Shown in pieces: positions 35,725 to 45,761 of a stretch of DNA of 64,000 bases; the first letter of the stretch is position 1; every line of letters begins with the position of its first letter. Origin of the DNA: Sorghum bicolor (lineage: Eukaryota; Streptophyta; Magnoliopsida; Poales; Poaceae); contig NC_012870.2 in the NCBI RefSeq assembly GCF_000003195.3, positions 35,528,741 through 35,592,740 on the forward strand, read 5' to 3'. The position numbers and the translations under genes are program-made. Under the pieces are notes generated by a model. It did not search any database. It was not told the origin of the DNA and worked only from the letters and a program-made list of their open reading frames with translations.

Positions 35725-36720
35725 CTTAGCGTCCTTAAACAAGCACTTATCAGATCGTAACATGAATTTGCAACGTTATTGACCATATTGAGATAATTGT
35801 AGAAATATTCCTTCGGGTATTCTTGCCACTAACCTTTCCAGGATTGGAGCAAGAAGATCAGATGAATGACAAGCACAAGGTATGTCCAACCAACCATCAT
35901 ACAACATTGAATTAAATTCATCCAAACTTAAATTTCGCAAAATTCAAGCTTGGGGGAGTAAAACATCCTTTGCCATGTTGCTATGTTGGTTGTCCCTACC
36001 TTTGAGACATGCTCAATTTGTTAAGTACTAATCACACTACTTCATCTCCACTTGAGTAGATCTCTATAAATGCTGTCATGCTACCTTTATCCATTTACTA
36101 GCAAGTGTTGGTTTGGAAGTACTCGACATACTTCCATTGGCATTTAAATTAAGCATGGTGCTTAGGTTAAATAGCCTTCCTTAATCTGATTAGACATGGA
36201 GTCTAGTTTGGTTACTGAACTAAAAACTGCTTGAGTAGACATTGGTATATTTTGTGAGGACTAACCCCTGCAGGAAAACTTTCAATATCAACCTGGGAAG
36301 TCCTGAGATAAACTCACATTGGAGATGAAGAAAGTGACACATGAAGTTTAACAATTTGCACAAGAAAAACGTAGCTCATAAGAGATGATTCATGGAGGGT
36401 GCCACAAACACAATGCACAACCGCTAAGAAAGGAAAGCTTCCACAAGGTGATACTATACCATCACTCTTCAATTAAGGTACACTTCAAGCAAAACATGGA
36501 GGTGTTTTACAACTCCCAGGTTCCACCTAGTGAAGGACATAGATCTACGAGCACAAACACACCGAGCAGGATATTGCCAACACCACATCTCGAACTGCTA
36601 GACAAACGAAGAACATGGGTGACTCCGTATCAAGAGGTGCAGACGTCAAGGTCCACACCTAATCAAATGATGCACCTAAAGGATGAAGACGGTAAGAAGT
36701 CTTGTCTAGAAGACTTAAAA
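35725..36720 (+). other. Non-coding interior of element E
   Basis: Counterpart of 12600-13930 in D. The best match runs to about 36480. The ORF at 36385-36726 has no counterpart in D and no recognisable motif. I see no gene. Confidence 0.5.
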
Positions 36721-37243
36721 CATTAGATCCTTGTCGGAGGAGGTCAAGATCGTCGACTCAAGTCGCCTTTCCTAATCAAGAAGGACGACCCTGGTGTTCC
36801 AAGCATTGAGTGCACAATCAACAGATACTCTTTTTAGAAGACACTCGACGACACCGGATCTGACGTCAACATAATGGCCGCAGTCACTTATCAGCTCCTG
36901 CATGGAACCATGCCCCTACAACCAATATATATTCAGCTCCAGATGATTTTCAGATCATTGACATGGGAGAAGACGAGTACGATACACCCATCATCCATGG
37001 AAGACCATTCCTCAACACTATCAAAGTTATCATCTACATTGGAATCGGAGATGTCCACGTGTACTTCCCCTCTGAGAAGGTACACCGCTATTTTACTGAC
37101 CCTAACTATATAGTTGAAGACTCTAAGCAGGTCAGGACAAGAAGAAGACAACGCAACCGCAACCAGAGGAGGCAAATCATCAAGGACGGATGGGTAGACT
37201 ACGAAGGAGAAGTAATAAGGTCTGAAGACATATAGCTTGAACA
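36721..37243 (+). pseudogene. Second protease domain remnant of element E
   Basis: Plus-strand fragments with KKDDPGVPSIECTINRYSF, an active-site segment DDTGSDVNIMAAVTYQLL (about 36852-36900), then in another frame MGEDEYDTPIIHGRPFLNTI and a basic stretch RTRRRQRNRNQRRQIIKD. A stop near 36836 and a frameshift near 36950 break it. The first protease domain is essentially gone. It matches 11683-12110 of D. Confidence 0.7.
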
Positions 37244-39569
37244 GAACTGTCATGAGGAGACCGTAGTACCGAGTCAGGTGTGGAGAGAGAAGATAGTTAC
37301 ACACGAAGAGGAGGCGCCACCGGAACCACCGACTACGCCATCCAGCGAATCCCAGGACGACTGAGAAAACGGAGAGTCCCGTTCGGAGGACTTAAAAACA
37401 ACGAACGTCTTGCCAAGAGGTAAACTTGGTAGTTATCCTTTTTCCTTTCAACTATTTAAAATAGTTTGCTTAGTTAATTAGGTTCATGCTATCTTGAAAA
37501 GAAAATAAAAATGTTAAAAAAAATAGTAAGCCCCATGTGAGTATGCTCATGGCATAAAACCCATAAGTACATTCACTTTGGTGGCATAAAAATAAAATAA
37601 ATAAGTTTTCATCTTACAATAAAAATATAAAAATAATAAGTGCATGATCCTGCTAAATAAGTAACATTTATTGAGGAGGCTCAACATGATAAAGGCTAGA
37701 TATTTATGCTAATACTTAACCAGTTCCACAAAGCTTTGTTGTCTATTTGAGCTCCATAGAATTCAAAGATCAAAGAAGACTAGCAGACGGAGGACATCCT
37801 AATCGCTGTCAGGGTGCTGCCGACTTTCAAATACACCTCCACCACCTGCGAGCTACATCAGAAGAAATTACGTCAAAATCCAGCTTGGGGGAGAGCACCC
37901 CCATTTATCCAGCTAAGTGTTTCTACTCGCGTTTATACTTTACTCAAATAATAAATGCATAATCATGAAAACCCAAATAAAGATTTTGTGTTTATATATA
38001 TATATATTTGCTTAGTTTGCTAAATAAATAAATAAATAAAGTTTGCTATGAACCCTCATGATAAACTCTCACATGGAAATGATGAATAGTTGCTCTGCCA
38101 TGACTAATTCTTAAAATTGAAATCTCTCTCAAGTTTTGGCATGACTGAATTAAGATTTGCTCTAAATCTAAACTTGTGGGAAGAGTACTTGATCTAAAGT
38201 CTAAGTTGTTAACGGATATGATATGGGAAGGTTGAGCTGCTATTTATCTGTTCCTAGATATGCTAGAATTCTGGAGAATTTTATCTTTGAAAAATCTTTA
38301 AAATATCACATGATGAGTTCCTGTATGATGAGAGTTTAAAATCCTACCACAGGCATATATACATGCTTATTAGACTTTGAGCCAAACATTTACTTTTTTA
38401 CTACTTATGAGCATTGAGTATGGTCAAGCTGTGTAGACCCTTAGGAGCTTGTCATGTGGTTAAATTCAAGATTCACTTGCATGTTCACTCGTATACGCTG
38501 CTTCTACTCCAGAAGTACGCATCCACATACATCCACTCATTTCCATCTCCAGATTCACCCAAAATTATTCTACTCCTAATCCGAGAGAGAATAGCCAAAA
38601 ACATTTTCCTATCCCTGTTATTCCCTGTGAAATAAATGCTCTAGTTATTTTGGTTACAACCACTTGCTACATTATTTCAGGAGATGAGTACTCTAAAAAA
38701 AAGAGAAAAAGAAAAAAATAATAAAAAATACGAGGAAATAAAAAGGGGCAAGTGCCCGGAACCTTGAAGAAAAGAAAAAGTGAGACGAGAGGTAAAAATG
38801 GACAAGTGTCCGACAGTAGAATTAGGGGTACAAAGCTACCCACCTGAGAGAAAAAGAAAAAAATAATAATAATATAGAGCATCTCATTCTCCTCAAAAAG
38901 CTTCAAAGTGCAAGAATGGTATGTATCCCCTAAAAAGAGCAAAAGTAGAATTAGACCTTCACCATTTGTTATCACCATCATCACCATACACCATTCACTC
39001 GCCACACATGCACATCTTGATTTGACTTATTGACTTGTTTATCTGGATCCATGGTTTGACTATGCAATAAATGTCTTGTAAGTATGTATTAGCTGTCTCC
39101 CACCTATGAGCTCCAGATATCAAAACCTTATTAGAATACGGTGAGAGAGAAGGCAATATCACTATGCATTATACCAAAAATAGCACATACTTTGAGAGAA
39201 GGCAATACCATTACTACCTTGGCAAGGATCCAGAAATACCACAAAAGAGAGATTTGAGAGAATCATATAAGGAATCTCTGAGTTTTATTTGAAAATCTGC
39301 AAAAAAACTCCAGAGCTATAGCTGATCAAGAATAAGAAACATGGCGCTTGACTTGACCGTTCTATCTTTTAACTGCTCAAGATACAAGTGATGGTTACAA
39401 GCCCCATGGTGAAAGGTAAAATGAGTAAGTTTTAAGTCTTAACAGTTTATTCTAACTCAGAGATGAGATCTTGTTTCAATGCGTGTGTACTTTTAAGGCA
39501 TAAAACCACTACAGAAACTCTTGAGTTCATCCTTGCTCAGGGACGAGCAAGAGGTAAGCTTGGGGGAGT
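37244..39569 (+). other. Spacer and polypurine tract of element E
   Basis: Reverse complement of the D spacer, with the purine belt at 38690-38870 and GGACAAGTGTCC near 38800. It ends with the polypurine tract AAGCTTGGGGGAGT (39556-39569). There is a TA run near 37996-38010. No gene. Confidence 0.78.
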
Positions 39570-40799
39570 TGTTGACGGTCCTTAAGTACCAAATATAATC
39601 ATCAAATAAATAAAAAAAGGATCCAAATGCAACCAACACCCAGACTGAGGGTTTTATCAGACAGAATTCCACAAGTTTTGGTGTTTGTCTATTTCTGCAG
39701 GGGTTATCAGGAAATAAGGAACAAAGGCCCACATATCGGGATTACATAGAGATATCAACGCACCGCGCAATTTTCTACCATCTAGAAGACTCCAGAAGCC
39801 ACGGAAAGAAAGCAGAGGCCGAAAGGGGCTAGGCCCAGGGCGCCCGCCCTCTTTCCCTGGGCGCCCGCCCTGTCCTGGACTCTGTTCGGGACTCTCTTCG
39901 CACACAATGTTCCACCGACCTAAAGGATCAAGGATAACATAGTACCACATCGCCTACCGACCCAAAAACGCATAGAGGAGGAGGACTATATAAGGAGACC
40001 CCCCTGGCCCCTCAAGAAGACAAGAAGTTATCATAGAGATTGAGGGGTGCCCTCGAAGGAAAACCTCTTCTCTAAATAATATTTATTTTTAGGCTTAGCA
40101 ACCAATGTAAGTAGAAATAGATCTTCTAGTTTCTACTAGATTGAGAGAGATAGAGTGGAGGTGTAGATCGGAGGAAGGTCGGCCTGTCGGTGTCTACTCC
40201 GAGGTTGTACCTGCGGGATCAAGTCTTCTAATCCGAGGCTTGCTTCTAAGATTCTTCAGTAATTCGACTTCTAATTCTAGTAAGTTCTTGTTTTATTGTT
40301 CTTTGGTTTATGAGTTTACTTTAATCCTCTTCCGGTTGAGTATTAGAGTAATCATTGCTAGCGTAAATGTGGTGTTTAGGCTAGGGTACTCATAGATATC
40401 CCCTGACTAGCTGGACCGTGGTAGTAGCGAGGAATGTGACATTTCCGAGTTACCTTTGTATGCCATATCTTGTTAGCTGGACGGGTAGGTTTATAGGTGT
40501 GGGTCGAACATCCTTTGTGGTGTCTAGATTCCTTAAGCTTCCCCAATAGAACAGTAGATCATCCTTACCAAGGTTAGAACGAGACTACCGTTGCAGTCTT
40601 CTCTATACGTCACTCACATCGAGAAACATTCTTTGTAGCCTAAAGGGATAGTAGCAATAGATTTGGTTAGTCAGATGCACCCTTTCTCCCAGTGGTAAAA
40701 ATATAAATACGATACTCTGGAAAACCTCCCGGGTGAAATGCTCATCGATATTCATGCGCTTGCGGATCATTTCCTTTATTGCGTTACCAAATATCAACA
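39570..40799 (+). repeat. 3' LTR of element E
   Basis: A 1230-bp LTR of the D type read in the plus direction, TGTTGACGG to AAATATCAACA. A TATA box (CTATATAAGG) is near 39987-39996, with two GGGCGCCCGCCC modules about 130-150 bp upstream (39837-39872). This clearly oriented copy shows that the module sits in U3 just upstream of the promoter. Confidence 0.9.
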
Positions 40800-41736
40800 C
40801 TACGGTCCTACAAACACCGATCCGAACGAGGTGGAATACGTCGACCGTTAGGGCTGTCACTACCCTAAGGCTACCACAACAATCCGCAGGATTGGGTGCA
40901 ATTCCAGGTAATTGCAAGACTAAACACCACGTCTAATCTATTAATTACTACTCTAATGTTGCAAAGATTAGAGCACTTGATGCAAGCGGGAATCCAATAA
41001 ATAACTTGAATGAAAATAAAAGTAATTAAAGAACTCAGGATTATGAATTGAAGAACCTGGAGAATGATGAAGAACGAACCAGTTGCTGCAAAAGAACAAT
41101 GTTGAGGAAGATCCGACAGATCCGGCTCCTCCTCCTCCGCTCTCCTCTTCTCTCTCCCTATTTTCTAGATTACAACTAGAACTAACTAGAACTAGAACTA
41201 GAGAAACTAGAATTAGAACTAGATGAACTAGAACTAGATCTAGATGAACTAGAGGTAGAACTAGAAGAACTAGAGGGATCCTCTCTACTTGGATGAAGAA
41301 TTGAAACCCTAACTTTCATTCTGTAGAAGAGGTATGATCTCCAGGGGCCAGGGGGCCTTGCTTATATAGTCTTTTCAGATGAATCTGGCCCGTCGGATGA
41401 AACCGACATTGATCGTGTGGTTTTCCTTGAAGTATTAGGTCGGTGGAGCATCATCCCCGAGCTTCGCCCTGATTGGTCCAGAACGTCTCCCGTTCACTCC
41501 CGTGGCTTCTGGATTCTTCTAGATGGTAGATAATTGCGCGTTAAGTTAATATCCCGTCATTAACCCGACATGTGGACCTCTTTTCCATATTTCCTGATAA
41601 CCCCCTGCAGAAATAGACAAACACCAAAACTCGTAGAATTCTGTCAGATAAAACCCTAAGTCTAGGTGTTGGTTGCATTTGGATCCTTTTCCATGATTAG
41701 TTGATGGTTAAATGTGAGCATTAAGGACCGTCAACA
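40800..41736 (-). repeat. Element I: truncated LTR of a further Athila-type family
   Basis: Ends AAGGACCGTCAACA on the plus strand like the LTRs of C and D, but its interior is distinct and its left end is missing: it abuts the E LTR at 40799/40800. A minus-strand TATA-like box (reverse of GCTTATATAGTC) is near 41361-41372. On the right it cuts element J at 41737. No GGGCGCCC module is seen. Confidence 0.7.
41171..41274. repeat. Imperfect tandem repeat of ACTAGA units in LTR I
   Basis: Roughly 100 bp built from ACTAGA/ACTAGAACT-like units (CTAGAACTA, TAGATGAACTAGA and so on) with irregular spacing. It is a local slippage repeat within the LTR, and no function can be read from it. Confidence 0.75.
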
Positions 41737-42421
41737 ATCATCAAACCATAGTACACCCTTCTCATCTACCCTGAAATGCTTGGTGTCTTGCTCTTGCATT
41801 TTTCTCTTGATATGGAAGATACCCGGGTCAGCCTTTTGGAGCTCTATGATTTGACTCTCTAACCAGCAACTGACTACGATGTTGTGCAGGACCACATGAT
41901 GCAATAAATTGAAGCCTTCCTCTAGGAGGGGTCCAACATGTTGTTTTCGGCTGAGAGCACCGGCTACAACATTAGCTTTGCCTGGATGATAGTGTACTTC
42001 AAGGTTATAGAATTTTATCAATTCCAACCATCTCCTTTGTCTCATGTTTAACTCGGGCTGAGTGAATATATATTTGAGACTCTTATGGTCAGTATAAATG
42101 TGACATAGATTACCTAATAAATAATGCCTCCAAAGTTTCAACGCATGCACAACTACTGCTAACTCTAGATCATGAGTCGGGTAGTTGGCTTCATGCTTCC
42201 TCAATTGCAGAGAGGCATAGGCAATAACTCGGCCCTCTTGCATAAGTACACAACCTAGGCCAGTTCTTGATGCGTCACAAAAGACATCAAACAGCTTTTC
42301 AATGTCAGGCTGTGCCAAAACAAGGGCGGTGGTCAGTAAATGGCGTAAAGTGGTGAAAGCGACTTCACACTCCTAGGACCACACAAACTTCACTTCTTTT
42401 TGCAGTAGCTTTGTCATAGGG
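41737..42421 (-). pseudogene. RNase H and start of integrase of element J (truncated)
   Basis: The minus strand carries the RNase H that removes the RNA template: [67 protein letters not shown]. The frame ends in the spacer before integrase ([12 protein letters not shown]), where LTR I begins at 41736. The integrase of J is nowhere in the window. A gap between 42318 and 42421 (with a stop near 42376) separates it from RT. The sequence is close to the RNase H of K but in opposite orientation. Confidence 0.85.
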
Positions 42422-43531
42422 TTAGCTATTTTTGGAGAAGTCTGGAATAAAACGACGATAATATCCAGCTAGACCGAGAAAACTCCGAACCTCATGTACC
42501 GAAGTCGGGGCCTTCCAGTCTAGAACCTCCTGCACCTTTGACGGGTCAACAGAAATACCATCTTCAGATAAAATATGGCCTAGGAAAGGCACTTTCTTCA
42601 GCCAAAACTCACATTTGCTGAACTTGGCATAGAGCTGATGTTCTCGCAATCTAGTGAGTACAATCCGAAGGTGCTTCTCATCTTCTTGGGCATTTTCAGA
42701 ATACACCAATATGCCATCGATGAATACTACCACAAACTTATCCAGTTCAGCCATGAACATCGAATTCATCAGGTACATGAAATGAGTAGGGGCATTAGTC
42801 AGACCAAAGGACATGACTAGATACTCATACAACCCATACCTGGTAGAGAAAGCCGTTTCAGGAATGTCTTTGGGTTGGATCTTGATTTGATGATACCCAG
42901 ATCTCAGCAATCTTGGAGAATACTTTAGCCTTAGCTAATTGATCAAACAGGATATCAATGTGAGGCGGGGGATACTTGTTTTTAATAGTCATGGCATTCA
43001 GCGGACGATAGTCTACACACATACATAGAGACTTGTCCTTCTTCTTAACAAAGAGAGCCGGACAACCCCACGGAGAAGAACTAGGCCGAATAAGACCTTT
43101 CTCTAGGAGTTCTTGCAATTGCTTCATCAATTCTGCCAATTCATTGGGTGGCATTCGATATGGCCTTCTAGAGATAGGTGCGGTACCCAGAATTAGATCA
43201 ATTTTAAACTCTATGTCTTTATCTGGTGGCAACTCGGGTAGATCCTCTGGAAAGACATCCAGAAACTCACACACTACAGGAATCTCTGCCACAGTGAGTG
43301 GTCTGATAGCATTAGCAGCGTGACAGATGTCATCATTCTTGGGAAGCTGGACTAAGAAGGCTTCTTTGCTATCAGGCTCCCGCAACATGACTACCCTCGT
43401 GGAGGTGTCTATTAACACCCCATGCTTACTCATCCAATTCATTCCCAAGATAACATCTATCCCCAAGCCTGGCAAGATTACTAAGTCTGCTGAATAATTA
43501 CGCCCTTCGATGGCAATATGTACATCCCTCA
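42422..43531 (-). pseudogene. Protease end and reverse transcriptase of element J
   Basis: The first frame (43531-42880) runs from the end of protease ([18 protein letters not shown]) through the RT N-terminus ([35 protein letters not shown]) to VFSKI, where a one-base change near 42900 shifts into 42910-42422 ([26 protein letters not shown]). The catalytic box reads FIDGILVYS: the second Asp of the expected FIDD is Gly, so the enzyme is dead even apart from the frameshift. The family is chromovirus-like, by similarity to K. Confidence 0.88.
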
Positions 43532-44782
43532 CTACTTGATTTGTAGCGATTTGATTACCAGCGCACTAATGCAAAATTTGCCACTGTCAAGATCAACTAC
43601 ATGCTGCCCATGCTTAGATGCGAATGCTTGACTCATAAATGAATGCGAAGCTCCAGAATCAAACAAGACAAATACAGGGTTTTGATTGACAAGAAACATA
43701 CCAGCGGTGACCACTTCACCTTTAGGGATTTCTTCGACAGTGGTGTAGTGCACTCGGCCAGTACGGGTATGACCCCCAGCTGCAGAATTCCTCTTGGGAT
43801 AAGGGCAATCTCTCGCCCAGTGACCAACTTCTTTGCAATTGAAGCAAGGGCAGTTATCAGGGGGAGTCTTGGGACTTCCTTGACCTGTAGCACCCCTAGG
43901 AAGAGCAACCGTGAAGGACTTGCGAACTCCTGTCTTCACATTTGACTTCTTCTGCGGTGGCCGGTACCTTGTCACAGCATTGGGCGAGCGATAAGCCGGT
44001 TTGCTTGTCCCCGGAGCCTTGGACTGTGAAGCACCTGCCTCATAGGCCCTTTTGCGGTTCTTGGACGCGGCATACACGGCGTTGGAGTTCTCCTGAGTCA
44101 GCGCATCACTCACAAACTCACTGAAGGTGGTACTCTTGTTACCAGCCATGTTCTTGGACAGCTTGGGTCCCAGTCTCCTCTTGAAACCTGCAAGCTTCTT
44201 GGCCTCAGTATCAACAATTTCAGGAGCATAGCGAGACAAATTATTAAAAGCATGAAGATACTCAGTCAATCTTTTAGTGCCCTGAGTCAGGTTCATGAAC
44301 TCGGTATGCTTGATAGTCATTAAGCCTTGGGGAATATAAGTGTTCCTGAAAGCAGTTTTGAACTGATCCTAGGTTACAACAACATTGGCAGGCAAGCTAG
44401 TCCTGTAATGACTCCACCAGACACCTGCTTTGCCCTCCAACTGGTGGGCTGCATATTCCGCCTTTAACGCTTCAGTCACCCTCAGCAAGTGGAACTTCTG
44501 CTCGAGAGTGTTGAGCCATTCACCAGCTTCTAGAGGTTCAACAGCCGCCTTGAAAACTGGTGGCTTCGTGTCTTGGAAATCCTTGAAGTTGCTGTGCTGA
44601 TTCGCTTCTCCGCCTTGGCGGACATGGCAACCACCCCGATTCTACTGTGCCATAGTCTGCATAGCTTCATTGAGCATCCATTGACCCTCCACGAGAGTTG
44701 CCAGGAGCTCAGCAGGCGTAGGTGGGGGAGGAGGTGGTGGTGGCGGCACCTCATTGTGATCGGAGCGAGTATTGCGAGCCAT
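43532..44782 (-). pseudogene. gag (with zinc knuckle) and protease start of element J
   Basis: The likely start is the ATG at 44782-44780 (MARNTRSDHNE), followed by a nine-residue proline run. The frame stops near 44644 and the gag core is shifted between 44320 and 44640. The open part 44320-43532 has the end of gag (TIKHTEFMNLTQGTKRLTEY), a Lys/Pro-rich segment, a zinc knuckle CFNCKEVGHWARDC and the protease active site LFDSGASHSFMSQAF. A stop near 43532 separates it from the rest of protease. Confidence 0.85.
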
Positions 44783-45138
44783 CTGCACAAGGCATACCAA
44801 GTGATCGTTTAGGATAACAGATATAGTTGCCATGAACCTCGATTGCTGCCATACGAAATTTAATGAAATAAATTCACATAATGCATGGCACAATAATCCA
44901 TGTACAACAAGAGAATATCATCCACGACACTGGTAATTCTCGAGATCATTCACGGTCACCATTCACAAGGATTAAAGACAGATGAGTGCATAGGGTTACA
45001 TAGAGTCATTGCCACAACTTAAGTCTTACAGGAGGGGCACCATGGCCAAATACATAGAGTTTCAGCTGAAATTCAGATTACATGTCCATTACATAAAGAG
45101 ATAGAAACTGATACATGAACATGGGAATCATTGCTAGG
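44783..45138 (-). other. Spacer between the extra ORF and gag of element J
   Basis: 356 bp with no gene. On the minus strand a CAG precedes the gag ATG directly (44783-44785), which could be a splice acceptor, as at the same place in K (CAG just before 50867). Confidence 0.5.
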
Positions 45139-45761
45139 CTACATATCCTCCTCGGATTCTCCATTAGAAATGATGCCATCATCATGATCTTCCTCACTAG
45201 GAGCTTCTTCATGATTAAAGAGAACAGGGTGTGGAATAGGATTTATGATATTATTTAGGTGATGGACAACTAACTGCAGCTCAGCAATCCTAGTAATCAG
45301 CTCTTCCTCCCTAAGCTGAGCATGGAACAAGGCTCTAACTCTAGCAGCTTCTCTATTTTCAGCCAAGCACGTAGCCTCATCTCGCTCTCGAGTCATTTGC
45401 ATCATGCGGGCTTGTGCCTCATTGCACTCTCTAACTGCATTTCCAACTTGGTTGAGGCGGGCTTGCAAAGCGGTGTGATAGTTTTGGATTTCAGCTTGTG
45501 CATCGCTAAAGGCCTTGCGGTGCTTGCGCACACGCTTGCGCAGTTTGCGTTGTCCAACTTGAGCTTGCTGGAGTGCTAGCATAGCTTCTATGTAGGTGCC
45601 CTGGCGTACATAGTACAGCTTAAGTACCGCCAGCATAGCACTCATGGCAAAGCTAGAGCTATATCCTAGCATGGTTTCTCTCATTTCTAGAGGCTCACTT
45701 CCTATCTGGGACACAAAAGTGTCAGTCACACTCACTCTAGGAAATGATCCAGCTGGGCCAT
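45139..45761 (-). pseudogene. Extra coiled-coil ORF upstream of gag in element J, cut by K
   Basis: A minus-strand frame open from the edge of element K (45761) to a stop at 45139, at least 206 codons, with no start codon that I trust: its beginning was cut off by the insertion of K. Visible residues are strongly helical and charged (VGQRKLRKRVRKHRKAFSDA, then QARMMQMTRERDEAT and EEELITRIAELQLVVHHLNN), ending in an acidic tail (EEAPSEEDHDDG). This predicts a long coiled coil with a basic patch. It occupies the same place, between primer site and gag, as the extra ORF of K (49133-50107), whose C-terminal part is also coiled-coil-like. Function unknown. Confidence 0.65.

Larger units (their letters stand above)
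35725..40799 (+). mobile_element. Element E: 5'-truncated plus-strand copy of the D family
   Basis: The interior (35725-39569) is the reverse complement of D sequence from about 13930 down to 9347. The 3' LTR is 39570-40799 and the polypurine tract is just before it (39556-39569). The 5' LTR, primer site and the 308-residue ORF are missing, cut where G adjoins. It confirms the plus/minus relation: the same family occurs in both orientations in this window. Confidence 0.85.
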
